The notes beneath the pieces are model-generated. The model worked only from the letters and a program-made list of their open reading frames with translations. It was not told the origin of the DNA and ran no database searches. 64,000 bases of DNA from NCBI RefSeq assembly GCF_036588685.1, contig NW_026963295.1:2604001-2668000 (forward strand). The letters are read 5' to 3'. This document shows, in pieces, positions 39,201 to 48,240 of the stretch. Origin of the DNA: Mytilus trossulus. Its lineage: Eukaryota; Mollusca; Bivalvia; Mytilida; Mytilidae. The translations under genes were made by a program, and so were the position numbers. Positions within the stretch are counted from its first letter, which is position 1, and each line of letters begins with the position of its first letter.

Positions 39201-42200
39201 AGGGGTACAGCAGTCAATATTGTGTTATCATCCTAATATCACTATAAAAACAACAAATGTAACGCAGAGTCACAAAAAGGCATACATCAAATTTAACATA
39301 CTCATTTTGCTTTTCGTGTACCACTTAATTTATGTATATAAAGTCTACCCGTAAAGGAAAGAAGGTTTTCATTGCTGGTGTACAAATTTGCGTTTGAAAT
39401 TCGTACAGGTAGAAAATAATTTTGTCGTTAAAAGTATGAAGGCATACATACATGCATCACTATAAAAACAACAAATGTGACGAAGAAGCACAAAAAGGCA
39501 TACATCAAATTAAACATACTCATTTTGCTTTTCTTATACCACTTAATTTATCTATATAAAGTCTACCCGTGTAAATGAATTTAATGTAAGCAGTAATAGG
39601 TAACAGAAATGAACAAAAACTGATACGGTATAGTCTGCTTTAAAAGGCTCTGATATAAAAAGATATGAACAAAAATCAATTAAAGAACACTTACGGCATA
39701 AAGCATATCAAATATGTACAAAAGCAAATACGACGACCAATGAGAACCAGCGCAACTTGACTCATTTGGCCTTTTGATTCAAGTGCACTGTTGATTTTTA
39801 TACGAAATATACGTCTTGCGCACACACTACTATTCCTGGTAACTATGATGAATTTATTGGATATGTAATAGCTTCGAAGCACCTGGTATGATTTTTCAAG
39901 TTAAGAGAATTCAATTGTTTATAATGCACATCAATGCTTTACTTTTTAAATAAACTTGTAGAGAGTTTTTGACTTGAAGAAATCATATGCCAAAGCAATA
40001 ACAGTTGTACAACTTAAGGTGGCTCGTGGGTACAAAAATTTTAGCAAAAAATTAAACCTTTATTTTTTCATTACAAATTTTATTTCTTACACTATTAGTA
40101 GTTACTTTATGATATGGTACAAAACCAACCCCAAAAAATGATTTGGTTTGGCCCCAGGTGACTTTAAAAATTGAAAAAGCTCCAAATTATCTCCCTTTGG
40201 TGCAAAAATGCCATTTTTTGGCCTTAACTTTGAAATATCTTTTTTAACTCATCGGTGACCTACATTTTTTATTATTGTTTTCAAATAAGCTGTACATAAA
40301 CTAAATAATTGTAAAATTTAAGCGATTTCTTATATTAGGTTATTTTTTTATTTCGATATTTCCTTTTTTTCTCCTATTAGTTCAACAGAAAAAAAGGACA
40401 TTAACAAAAATGTATGCTTCTTCCAGAGGCAGATTTTAGCTTAAATGAACGGTGACCCCATTTTTTTATTTCATTTTTCTTTTAAGTATATGATAAAGTT
40501 CATTTATGAAAAAATATAGCGAAATCCTATATTAGGAAAAAAAAATCATTTATACCCAGGAGCCCCTTAACTACATTGAATATGTCTTTCAAGATGACGA
40601 GTTCTCCTGAGAAAAAAAAATGCCTCAGTTCTAATCTGTTTAGCCTAACAGATGGTTCTTTTATAACCTATAATGAATTTTACTATTTTCGGTATATCTG
40701 TTTTGTCTCAAATAGATAAACCAGTGGTATCAAGGAAGCATGATTTGTTTGAAGAAATTAATGAAGGTGAAAAAAAGAATATTTGTTGTTATGTTGATAG
40801 TAATACAGCAATAACATCAACCAGATGGTTAAATGGAAGCCAGGAAATTTTTATTACACATAATGTATCAGAAACTTCATCACCGACATCAATAAGGTGG
40901 TTCAAAGGAGGTCAGGAAATATCGGTTATAAATAATGCTACAGAATTTTGTTTCACCATCAAAAACGTCAGTCGATACGACCAAGGAATCTACACATGTA
41001 CAGCAGAAAATATGATTGGAAGTGGATCAATTACTACAGTTCTTCAAGTTAAATGTGAGTTTGTAATTATTAAATGTAAAATACTTGTTGACATGAAAAT
41101 TCTATATACATAATACATCATTAATGATTATATTTAATTAATTATATAACAATGCTGTTACTAACCAATAAATAACGAGACAAAAGAAAAAAAAAATAAC
41201 GAAAGTTTGTTTAAGAGGCTGTCCAAGTTAATGTCAGGCAAATCCTATGATATGGGTGGCACAACATAATTTTTTCCCCATTGGATTTTTGGTTACAAAG
41301 CAATGTTTATATCATACAAAGGATATATATGTCAAAGATATTTTTGAATCAACAGTGGATGGCCCAGAAAAGGATTTTAAAGTTCACTTACAACGCCACG
41401 AAATGTCTTACAAAATGAAGAGTTATCTGCCTTTTTCAATGAATTTTCAATGATTTCTATGTATTTTTTTCTCTTTATTTGTTGCAGTTAATAAAAAAAC
41501 AAAACTTAACTTTGAGAAAGAATGAAATAAATGAAAAAAAATTGAAAACAAAATATAATATGTGCCATCCTCTGCCTGTTTGTTTCATGGACACCCTCTT
41601 AATAACATACATTGACATAAATGAGTGTGTTAATACTACTAGCTGTTCCAATTTTTCGTGTAGGGGATGCTTCGTTACATCATGCATGGATATTCTCTAG
41701 TGTTGTTGTGCTTTGTGCAATACTTACAGCGAACGACAGGAGCTATTTATATATATCAAAAAGAGTTTATACCTTAATTTCTGAAACTTTCAACTCAAAC
41801 TTAGTAATACAAAAATTGAGATCATGATAAAAAAAGAGGGACGAAAGATACCAAAGGGACAGTCAAACTCATAAATCTAAAACAAACTGACAACGCCATG
41901 GTTTAAAATGAAAAAAAGACAAACAGACAAACAATAGCACATAGGACACAACATAAAAAACTAAAGAACAAACAACACGAACCCCACCAAAAAGCTAGGG
42001 GTGATCTCAGGTGCTCCGGAAGGGTAAGCAGATCCTGCTCTACATGTGGCACCCGTCGTGTTGCTTATGTGATAACAAATCCGGTAAATAGTCTAATGCG
42101 GTAGGTCACATTCATAAAAGGGAAGGGGATTGTAGTAACTACGTAAGGAAAATATCCGATATCATTTGTGAAACGGTTATTCCATAATGGTCAACCAACT

Positions 42201-45200
42201 CTTGATGGCGTCCGTAAAATTTACGAAGGAATGATTTCAACATCACCATTTGGAACTCTTGGTTTAATAGCTACCTTGTTTATAAACATTCAACTATCCT
42301 TAACCAGGTCTTTAATATATTATTCCAGTAAAATAAAGCATTGGTACATTATAAACTTAATTTAAAAATACATGAACAATTCTTTTGTTCAGTGATAATC
42401 TTTGAGCTTTTATGAAAACATAATGTAAATTTAATATTCTTTAGCTTATTATCAACTTAAAGAAAATGTGCAACCGTTACAAAGTGTCATCCTTTGGGGA
42501 TTACTTGGAACCATTGCTGTGCTTGTTGTTGGAATAGCAATTCTATTTTGTAAGTATGAGTACCAGCACTTTATAAACACATAGAAAACAGAAAACAAAA
42601 TAGAAAAAAAAATGTTAAAGATTTGGAAAACGTTTCGCAATAAAAGGAACCAACTATAAATATTTGGTTTTGAAGTTTGTTTGTACCTGTAGAAAGCATA
42701 CTCAAACCAGAAAGCAAATCCTCATTTTTACGGAAATGTTTTTAACCGTGCCCAAAAATTTAGAAACGATCAAGGTAAACTATTGTTTTTATTGGTATTA
42801 ATATTGATTTTGGTATAAGTAAATTAAAAGCAAACTAAACATCATTGTTAGATATATACACATTCATAGATCTACATCTGTCGATACCTGTATCATAGAA
42901 TTGCGTAAGGTTATGTTTTTCTCAGACTGTTTATGACGTCTTTGCACTAAATCCAGCGGATGTTGGATTTGCACTGATTGATAATTTAGTCTTAGATGCC
43001 GGATTCTTTTATTAGTTGTTATAGGCGTTAAACTAGCTGTCAGTAACTGCAAGTGCTCTCAGACAAGTAATTTGTGTCGTTTTTGCTGTTGGGATATGCA
43101 CGTGACCGGCCACGTCCACACTGTGATTTTGTGAGATGTATTTCTATGTGTATCCATCTTATGAGATAAGCCTTTTCAACTGATTTTTATAATTCGTTCT
43201 TATGTTGTACTGTTTCACCACTATCCCAGGTTATGGAAAGGGTAAGGATCCCGCCAACATGTTTAACACCGCGACATTATGTATGCATGTGCCTGTCCCA
43301 AGCCAGGAGGCTGTAATGCAATGGTTATCGTTTGTTGATGTGTTATATATGTGTTTTTCGTTCATTTTTGTACATAAATTAGGATATTAGTTTTCTTGAT
43401 TGGATTGTTTTATATGTGTCATTTTAGGGCCTTTATAGCTGACCATGTGGCATGGCTTTGCTCATGGTTAAAGACCGTACGATAATCGATAGTTGTTAAT
43501 TTCTGTGTCTTTTGGAGTTTTGTAGAGAGTTGTCTCTTTTGCAATCATACCACATCTTCTTTTTTATTTAATATTTTGTTCGAAGGTCCCATCAAATGAG
43601 CATTTATCTTTTTGATTGTTCGAAATGAGCACCGTATACGATGCTTGAGTGTTAAAATGTATGTGAAGACTTGGTTTCGCTTACATGTGAAAATGCAGTT
43701 CAATCTTAGAATGAATTGAAATTTAAACAAACAACTAAAATTGTTTTGCCAAATATATTAATTTTCCGCATATTCATTTCTTTTTAACGTTTTTGGATAC
43801 AGCTCACATGCATCGGAAGAAAAAACAGAGGTGCGTACAATTTGATATGTTTAATATCACAGATAAAAGGATTAATTAACAATTTATAATATTTGTGCAA
43901 AAAGAAAAGAAGACACAGCATGTGCGTGAATGAGACAACGCTCCACCTTAGCCACAATGTATACAACATTAACAAGTATAGTACTAAGAACAAAGCCTTG
44001 TCTCACACCAAAAAAGAAACCTATTAAAAGCCTTCAAATGACTGGTGTTCAACTTCAAACAGTATATTTCAATTAAAAAAACGAGAAACATAAATCACTC
44101 ATGAACCTTACTATCAAACGACAACAACTGATCAAAAGGCTCGTAACTTATAAACTCATAAACATAGAACAGGTGTATAAAATAACGACTGTTTAAATAT
44201 TTTAACAGGCGCCAACATATAATAGAAGTATTATGCTACCAAATAAGAAGATGCGCTTTAAAATATCAACAGAAATGGCTTACCATGATCACAAAACTTT
44301 TAAACAACAAAAATAGATAAACATACATTAATTGAATAAGTTTGTCCATGACACAATATAAATACAATATTAATGAAACAAAGATACAAGAACAGTTTCC
44401 AGTTGATAAGTCTAACCTTGGACAACTTAAAGTGGAGTCAAATAAAGAATGGTACACAGGTAAATTTATTTTGACTAGTTTTTTTGATAAGAATACAGAT
44501 GTAAACATTTTTTTCACAAATTAATGAATTTGTTGTTCACAGTTCATACATGTAACTATTTTAAATGGATGAAACACATGACAAACAGGTTAATTTATAT
44601 ACATCAAAGATATTTATTGTTATCGCTCTACAATGAAAAATGAAAGGAAACGTTACAATCCTTAAGACAGCTGGACTCTCAAGAGATTATCTGCATTAAC
44701 TTAATTATGCATTCATATATTCATTTATCTGTAGTAGGAATGTCAACAATAAGGCGAGTACTCAGGTATCGCCCGATAGTACTGAGTATCGGTTACCAAC
44801 TTTATTGTGTATTCCGATAATTAATGGGACTTTAGTGATGAAGATTTATCTCATAGAATATATTTACATATAATTTTAGAATTTTGTCTACAATTAATCT
44901 CGGATCTCCAAGAGGAAATGATGATGAGAGTGGTCATAATATGGAGATATATATGATAGATGAGAGCATAGTGACGCCATGGCAAGGTATTGATTGAAAC
45001 ATAAAATCCTAAAATAAGAACTTACAATGTTATACCTTCATCAGATTTGATAAGTGATTAAGTGCCAGTCTTTTTAAGAATCATGCAATTTAGGTAAAAA
45101 TTAAAACATGATTAGAAAAAACCCACCGAGCTAATCATGCTATTTAATACTAACTATCATCCTGAATTAAAAAGTATTAGTCTTTTGTTTGTGTGTGTCT

Positions 45201-46149
45201 GGTAATATCAAATAACTTGGTTAGAAAATTGGTTAGAATGATAGCAAATTACAGAGTTATCTACCCTTATTCATTAATTTCTAATGCATTTCAACCAAAT
45301 TGTATCTTCTATTACCAGAACAGAAAATGAAAATGAATGTTATTTTTGTGCATAACTACATATTTTGAACTGAAATCAATGTCAAATTGGGAGGGTTTTT
45401 TTTGTCATGTTTTCACCACTGCCTGATTCTTAGGCAGACTGGCACTTAAATGTGAATATACTTGACATAGATACAGTATTCAATTATTGGGGTATACCTC
45501 AAGCACATTGTCCTTTAAATTGTCGATTTTTGATTGGTTTAGACGAGAGGGTAACATTCAAAAAAATTGTCACCCTCTCAGCTATGTGATAGAGTAAAAT
45601 GACACCCTCGTATTAGCCAATCAAAATATGGCATTTTAACGTGAAGTATAATAAAATTAATTACCATTGAACAAAATTAATTTATTCATTTTTTTTTATA
45701 ACGCAGCAATATGAAACACTGTAAATTAGGTAAGCAAAAAAGTACACAGTTAATTGTTATAATGAAAATACTAAATCAAAAATGTGATTTCATCTATTTT
45801 TTCAGAAAACAGCCGCCCGATTATACCTACAGTGGAGAGATCAATTGTTAAAACCACAGATATAGTTCCGATATCTGCAGAACATTCATCAACATCCTCT
45901 GACGATGACACAAATGCTCCGGTATATTTGGACGATGGCTATGAGCATGCATACAACACACTGTTGACAAATAATCTTGCTGAAGACGAACATGTTTATC
46001 TCACTCCAAAAAAGACTTCAAACAATGAAAACGCTACTCCTTCTGAGAACGCTGCTTGTAGATGTTCATCTGAATTAACCGAACAAGATTCTTCGCCAGA
46101 TCAAGCAGACACACATTATGAAGAAAAGGATGGTGATAATAATAATTAA
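27242..46149 (+). CDS. Gene C: two V-like and three C2-like Ig exons, membrane receptor
   Basis: Exons: 27243-27303 leader, 27560-27916 V1, 31330-31680 V2, 34770-35036 C2a, 35489-35755 C2b, 40716-41054 C2c, 42445-42549 transmembrane, 43803-43830 microexon, 44880-44986 tail 1, 45806-46149 terminal. The sum is 2226 nt, an exact multiple of three. C2b has an in-frame TGA at 35725-35727. Including it gives a 424-residue protein without membrane anchor; skipping it (267 nt, phase 1-1) gives a 652-residue membrane receptor. C2c carries a 24-codon internal duplication. The tail has GYEHAYNTLL and DEHVYLTP tyrosine motifs. It is likely a surface receptor with a possible soluble form. Alternative: V2 starts a second gene whose leader is not seen. 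Introns are repeat-rich, spreading the gene over 19 kb against 6.3 kb for gene B. Confidence 0.72.
27243..27303 (+). CDS. Gene C leader exon (signal peptide)
   Basis: 61 nt, ATG start, donor G|GTAATA. It encodes MKTTYLFRNWMIFEALLYIA, related to the gene B leader (shared R-x-x-MIFEA). A preceding TTCCTTGAAG could be a 5' UTR acceptor. Confidence 0.8.
27560..27916 (+). CDS. Gene C exon V1: V-like Ig domain
   Basis: The 357-nt exon, phase 1-1 (GTTGCAG|AA ... A|GTAAGT), has STVLLKCEA, VDWWGP, LPHRNRFQV and DEGLYFC, then a tail ending YYLLKLI. It is similar to gene B's V exon and to V2, which also ends Y-Y-I-L-Q-L-I. Confidence 0.85.
28590..29270 (+). repeat. Tandem dimer of the GACGAAACGCGCG repeat, plus orientation
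   Basis: Two units of about 350 bp in tandem: gtagtcaacatttcggtgtt occurs at about 28630 and 28985, and the core gacgaaacgcgcgtctggcg at about 28862 with a variant near 29215. It lies in the intron before V2. Confidence 0.8.
29271..31329. other. Gene C intron, no coding exon recognised
   Basis: AT-rich sequence. Phrases with TTCGCCAC/TTCGCCAAAT near 29665-29720 and 30860-30880 suggest old repeat fragments. No second 61-nt leader exon was found ahead of V2. Confidence 0.45.
31330..31680 (+). CDS. Gene C exon V2: V-like Ig domain
   Basis: The 351-nt exon, phase 1-1 (ATTGTAG|AC ... A|GTAAGT), has STVLLKCS, MEWFGPAYS, LPNHNRLKV and EEGLYFC. It is clearly paralogous to V1 and to gene B V. N-x-S sites are at SNIS and NQS. 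Either a second V domain of gene C, or the remnant of a once separate gene. Confidence 0.82.
31940..32110 (+). repeat. Dispersed repeat fragment (GTGTCAAAGAGACAACAACC family)
   Basis: It contains gtcaaagaaacaacaacatg and caataggtcttcaacgcag. Related short pieces occur at about 11030-11110, 15085-15130, 53565-53650 and 57205-57275. Confidence 0.5.
32480..33240 (-). repeat. Tandem dimer of the GACGAAACGCGCG repeat, minus orientation
   Basis: Two units in tandem, inverted relative to 28590-29270: agactcatcagtgacgctag (about 32547) and agactaatcagtgacgctcg (about 32898), with ctgactactgggctggtgat and ctgactaatgggctggtgat. It lies in the intron after V2. Confidence 0.8.
33470..33720 (-). repeat. 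Dispersed repeat, inverted copy of 7940-8260
   Basis: It contains ggagagttgtctcattggca and gtgagccaaggctccgtgtt, the complement of 7980-8070. It lies in the V2-C2a intron. Confidence 0.7.
33721..34769. other. Gene C intron, nothing recognised
   Basis: AT-rich noncoding sequence up to the acceptor CAACTAG at 34769. Confidence 0.4.
34770..35036 (+). CDS. Gene C exon C2a: C2-type Ig domain
   Basis: The 267-nt exon, phase 1-1 (AACTAG|AT ... T|GTAAAT). It starts KPEVSVNQS and has KLCCCIES, ITRWSKGSQEI, YDQGVYTC and GSGSNTT, ending VKC. All core Ig residues are present. Confidence 0.88.
35489..35755 (+). CDS. Gene C exon C2b: Ig domain with in-frame stop
   Basis: The 267-nt exon, phase 1-1 (AAATAG|AT ... 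T|GTAAGT), has KLCCFVDS, TSTRWFKGSQEI and YDQGNYTC intact. Where paralogues encode IGSGS, this copy reads I-G-I-stop-S, with TGA at 35725-35727 (AGT GGA became ATT TGA). Splice sites remain good. Inclusion would end the protein before the membrane span; skipping keeps the frame. Confidence 0.85.
35756..36659. other. Gene C intron segment, nothing recognised
   Basis: AT-rich. A weak trace of the reverse-transcriptase tail (gggcttcgtataatttagtc) is seen near 36250-36400. Confidence 0.35.
36700..37293 (+). CDS. Reverse transcriptase C-terminal half (truncated ORF)
   Basis: This is the longest uninterrupted RT frame in the window. Motif YIDD lies near residues 45-48, followed by LDL and the conserved PAYGIYISQLIRYSRAC block. 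The MDW start is an internal methionine of a truncated copy. It lacks the amino-terminal fingers seen at 3717-4028, so it is not expected to be functional alone. Confidence 0.75.
   Translation: MDWEASFATYINPFLFSYESEFLQTLVKNKRIKEARLFNFTFRYIDDVLSLNNPNFSDWVPLIYPPELEIKETTDTASSASFLDLYLEFDLHSHLSTRIYDKRDDFNFQIIPHLSSNIPTSPAYGIYISQLIRYSRACSSYSDFVKRHQCLSRKLMNQGYVKERLVLFLKKFIGRYQDLVDKYSVSTSQIIHDGLDV
37658..38185 (+). repeat. Two tandem 263-bp copies
   Basis: ttttggattctcataaattc begins at 37658 and again at 37921. Both units include ccctgtatgcg and tttctgacgtcaga and end with gtgtcctgttaaattgttcc. Identity is high, with scattered substitutions. Confidence 0.85.
38255..38495 (+). repeat. Dispersed ~235-bp repeat, copy 1
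   Basis: It runs from atcatgtaaatgtagcggaa to gttcagtatttttgtgattt. It is almost identical to 47273-47512 and partly inverted at 39000-39145. It is probably the 3' part of a retroelement. Confidence 0.75.
38500..38735 (-). repeat. SINE-like repeat with tRNA B-box-like sequence
   Basis: On the minus strand near 38708-38722 the sequence GGTTCAATTCC matches the tRNA-type B box. The surrounding block (ctttgctggtgcgagtgctg ... gggaattgaaccaggaacct) is GC-richer than its neighbours. A partial A box could not be fixed. Class is tentative. Confidence 0.4.
39000..39145 (-). repeat. Inverted partial copy of 38255-38495
   Basis: Contains acgaatggataacaactgtc, attcctggcttggtacaggc and ggattgaacctggttttata, the complement of the copies at 38255 and 47273. 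Confidence 0.7.
39235..39572 (+). repeat. Spaced direct repeat of ~115 bp
   Basis: atcactataaaaacaacaaa occurs at about 39237 and 39456. Both are followed by aaaaggcatacatcaaatt and end in aaagtctacccgt. The copies are about 219 bp apart. Confidence 0.75.
40014..40570. mobile_element. 557-bp MITE with TTAA target duplication, piggyBac-like
   Basis: TTAA at 40014-40017 and at 40567-40570 bracket imperfect inverted ends: GGTGGCTCGTGGGTAC on the left and the complement of TACCCAGGAGCCCC on the right. TTAA duplication is the hallmark of piggyBac-type transposition. No transposase is inside. It lies in the C2b-C2c intron of gene C. Confidence 0.7.
40716..41054 (+). CDS. Gene C exon C2c: Ig domain with 24-codon internal duplication
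   Basis: The exon, phase 1-1 (AAATAG|AT ... T|GTGAGT), is 339 nt, exactly 72 nt longer than the standard 267. Bases 40814-40885 (TSTRWLNGSQEIFITHNVSET...) are repeated in diverged form at 40886-40957 (TSIRWFKGGQEISVINNATE). The start KPVV, cysteine NICCYVDS and YDQGIYTC are intact. Two tryptophan strands thus sit between one pair of cysteines. Confidence 0.85.
41225..41840. other. Gene C intron, no supported gene
   Basis: Overlapping small frames (for example one reading IDINECVNTTSCS near 41615-41650) look EGF-like for a few residues only, without repeat or splice support. Treated as noncoding. Confidence 0.4.
41840..42290 (-). pseudogene. Penelope-like RT 3' end, minus strand
   Basis: It contains gggacgaaagataccaaagg, ctgacaacgccatggtttaa, ggtgctccggaagggtaagc and, further right, gatatcatttgtgaaacggt. 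All match, inverted, the 59940-60340 region after the RT frame. Only the tail and last codons of the RT remain. Confidence 0.7.
42445..42549 (+). CDS. Gene C exon: transmembrane segment
   Basis: The 105-nt exon (TCTTTAG|CT ... T|GTAAGT, phase 1-1) reads YYQLKENVQPLQ then the hydrophobic VILWGLLGTIAVLVVGIAIL. Same size and phase as in genes A and B. Confidence 0.82.
42850..43570 (+). repeat. ~700-bp dispersed repeat, plus orientation
   Basis: It matches, inverted, 54480-55160: shared segments include gtgcctgtcccaagccagga, gatcccgccaacatgtttaa, tgtttatgacgtctttgcac and gcaatcataccacatcttct. Internal differences mark two old insertions of one family. It sits between the transmembrane exon and microexon of gene C. 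Confidence 0.75.
43803..43830 (+). CDS. Gene C 28-nt juxtamembrane microexon
   Basis: GGATACAG precedes and GTGCGT follows. It reads HMHRKKKQ with split codons at both ends; basic stop-transfer segment, phase 1 to 2. Confidence 0.8.
43831..44879. other. Gene C intron
   Basis: Contains an open stretch at 44341-44459 that could be spliced (AATAAG|T ... G|GTAAAT) but competes with the better tail exon at 44880. The rest is AT-rich and unassigned. Confidence 0.4.
44880..44986 (+). CDS. Gene C tail exon 1
   Basis: The 107-nt exon after ATTTTAG, donor G|GTATTG, phase 2 to 1, reads ILSTINLGSPRGNDDESGH then MEIYMIDESIVTPWQ. STINL aligns with ETINI of gene A, and EIYMI with HYINI. It continues in frame into the terminal exon. 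Confidence 0.78.
45058..45452. repeat. Probable ~395-bp MITE with imperfect inverted ends
   Basis: ttaagtgccagtctttttaa at about 45058 pairs with the complement of cagactggcacttaaatg at about 45435. The inner parts (gaatcatgc against gcctgattc, aaaacatg against catgtttt) also pair over about 45 bases. It lies in the last intron of gene C. Confidence 0.55.
45806..46149 (+). CDS. Gene C terminal tail exon
   Basis: It begins after TTTTTCAG, phase 1, ENSRPIIPTVERSIV, then SAEHSSTSSDDDT, VYLDDGYEHAYNTLL, DEHVYLTP, ENAACRCSSELTEQDSS, and ends HYEEKDGDNNN at TAA 46147-46149. Relative to gene D it stops where the tyrosine repeat would begin, so it has no FYEND units and lacks the Y-I-N-L end of A and D. 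Confidence 0.85.
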
Positions 46150-47272
46150 TCCGAAATATAATGAGATCGAGTTAAAGAAAACAGATAACATTGTTTTTCG
46201 GTCACACATATATTACCGAAAGAACAGACTTTACTCTGTCACTAAAAATGAGACTATATTAAGTTCTGTGTAATTCTATAGTAATTATTAAATGGGGCCT
46301 ATGTACATATAATTCAACTGTAAATACACAACTGAATTGATTGATTGATTGACGTTATGACTTGAATTTTTGATATGTTTGATTTATTTTACATATTGAT
46401 TTTTTTCATAAATCTCGTATCACAAAATCATATCACATGTTTACTTTGTAAAATCTGTTTCATATCTTGACTGAAGTCTAGATAGTTATCAACTAAAATC
46501 AAAACTAAACGACAAAATGGATGATATCAGTTTTCCAATTGTCATCCAGCAGGGCTTGCATACATGGAATATATTTTTTTTTCTTGTCGCTGCATATATA
46601 TATAAAGTTTCTTATAGAATGTTAAACTTATACATTTTGAGATCAAAGGTTATTGAATGCTGACCCTTATTATCTTTTATTTTATGTAAATTTATGTATT
46701 TTATGTCGTTATAATCCCTCATCTTAAGTTCCTGAAATAATTTTTGTTAGTAATTAGTCATGAGGAGACCTATACTAGACATCGGAGCGGGAAGTCAAAG
46801 AATAATGCTAGCTTCTTTTAATTTTTCATAAAACTCCAATCTCCCTTATAAAAACTATATTTTCCCCTTCAGTTTGTCGACTGTTTGTTTATAAACACGT
46901 CTCCAAAACTAATATATAGATTGTCAATCCAATACTAGTAATCAAGCGTTTTTATAATGTTGGTTCCAAACTAACTGGTTAGAAATTTAACAGAATCCTT
47001 CATCAAACAGCAAAATTGAGTCCCTCAACACGAAGCAAAAACTTATGTTCCTGGCAACTCATAGCACTGGTTTAGGTGAAAATCGATCCCGTTATATAAT
47101 GTCATAATAAAAAAACCAACAAAAATACTACGGGTAAAATCAACTAAAGGAAACATTACATCTGACAAAAAACTGACAATCCTGTCAAAAATAATATTAC
47201 CGCAAAATATGTCTACTATTCGAAACATGAACAATAACACATATTTTACTGCACATTTGTTAAGTGTGCATT
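46150..47272. other. Gene C 3' flank
   Basis: Noncoding AT-rich sequence. No canonical AATAAA close to the stop was noted. Confidence 0.4.
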
Positions 47273-47512
47273 ATGTATCATGTAAATGTAACGGAATTTG
47301 ATGAGACTGTTATTAAAGTGAGAGGGTTAGCGCTATAGAATCAGGTTTAATCCACCATTTTCTACATTTGAAAATGCCTGTACCAAGTCAGGAATATGAC
47401 AGTTCTTGTCCATTCGTTTTTGATGCGTTTTGTTTTTTGATTTTGCCATGTGATTATGGACTTTCCAAATTGATTTTCCTCTGAGTTCAGTATTTTTGTG
47501 ATTTTACTTTTT
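47273..47512 (+). repeat. Dispersed ~235-bp repeat, copy 2
   Basis: It is nearly identical to 38255-38495 over its whole length (a handful of substitutions, such as gtaacggaatttg for gtagcggaatttg), suggesting recent mobility of its parent. Confidence 0.8.
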
Positions 47513-47879
47513 AGACCAACGGTTCGTAATATTTATCAATGAACATGAATTTGTTATGCATATTCAAAGAATAAAAATAGCCAAACAACTTGGGTTTTTG
47601 TACATTAATAAAGATGTAATTTAAAACGTAGTTAAACTTTGTCAATCGGCCTTGATAAGCTTGTCTAAAAGTATTATCTTTCTTCTTATTATTATTATCA
47701 GGAAACGGATTTTAAAAAAAACATTTATAGATTTGATTCATATAGTTATTTAATTTGTGCATTCACCTTTAAATGAAAATAACACTTAATGATTTTAACA
47801 TACATCAAGTACATGCACTTGATGAGGAATTTATTTGATAACATCCTTCGGAAGTATAAATTGAAAATAGATCGAAGTC

Positions 47880-48240
47880 AAAGGAGTAGTTCCTGTAAGG
47901 ACCGATTTTGGCCTCAAATTTCAGTTTTATCTGACGAAAGATTTTGACCACTTTTTAAACACATACAACTTCCATTTCAATATTTTGGATGAACACGGAT
48001 GCGGCCACTTTCGTTTTACACGGAAACCGTCTAAAATTTAAGTAAAATGCTGGAATTGTTAAGACTTAATGGTGCTAGTACCCAATATATATGCATTGTA
48101 TTGACAAAAACAGCCCATATTTATGTAGCAGAACCATACTTCTATCCAATAAATAACTAAACGTTTACATAATAACAATTTTGTAAAATTGCTATAATTT
48201 GGGGCCAAAACGGGGTCTTAATGAATTTACTTTAATAATA
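47880..48240. repeat. Probable ~360-bp element with imperfect inverted ends
   Basis: Left: ggaccgattttggcctcaaa. Right: ggggccaaaacggggtctta, roughly its complement. No ORF inside. MITE-like, class unknown. Confidence 0.45.

Noticed and set aside
41479-41700. Small frame reading IDINECVNTTSCS, EGF-like at first sight
   Set aside because: One partial motif only, no further cysteine pattern and no phase-matched splice sites; likely chance in an intron.
44341-44459. Open stretch with AATAAG acceptor and GTAAAT donor, phase 2 to 1, in gene C
   Set aside because: It would compete with the exon at 44880-44986 and the two cannot be joined in frame. Only the latter resembles the tail exon of gene A. 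Possible mutually exclusive exon, but unsupported.
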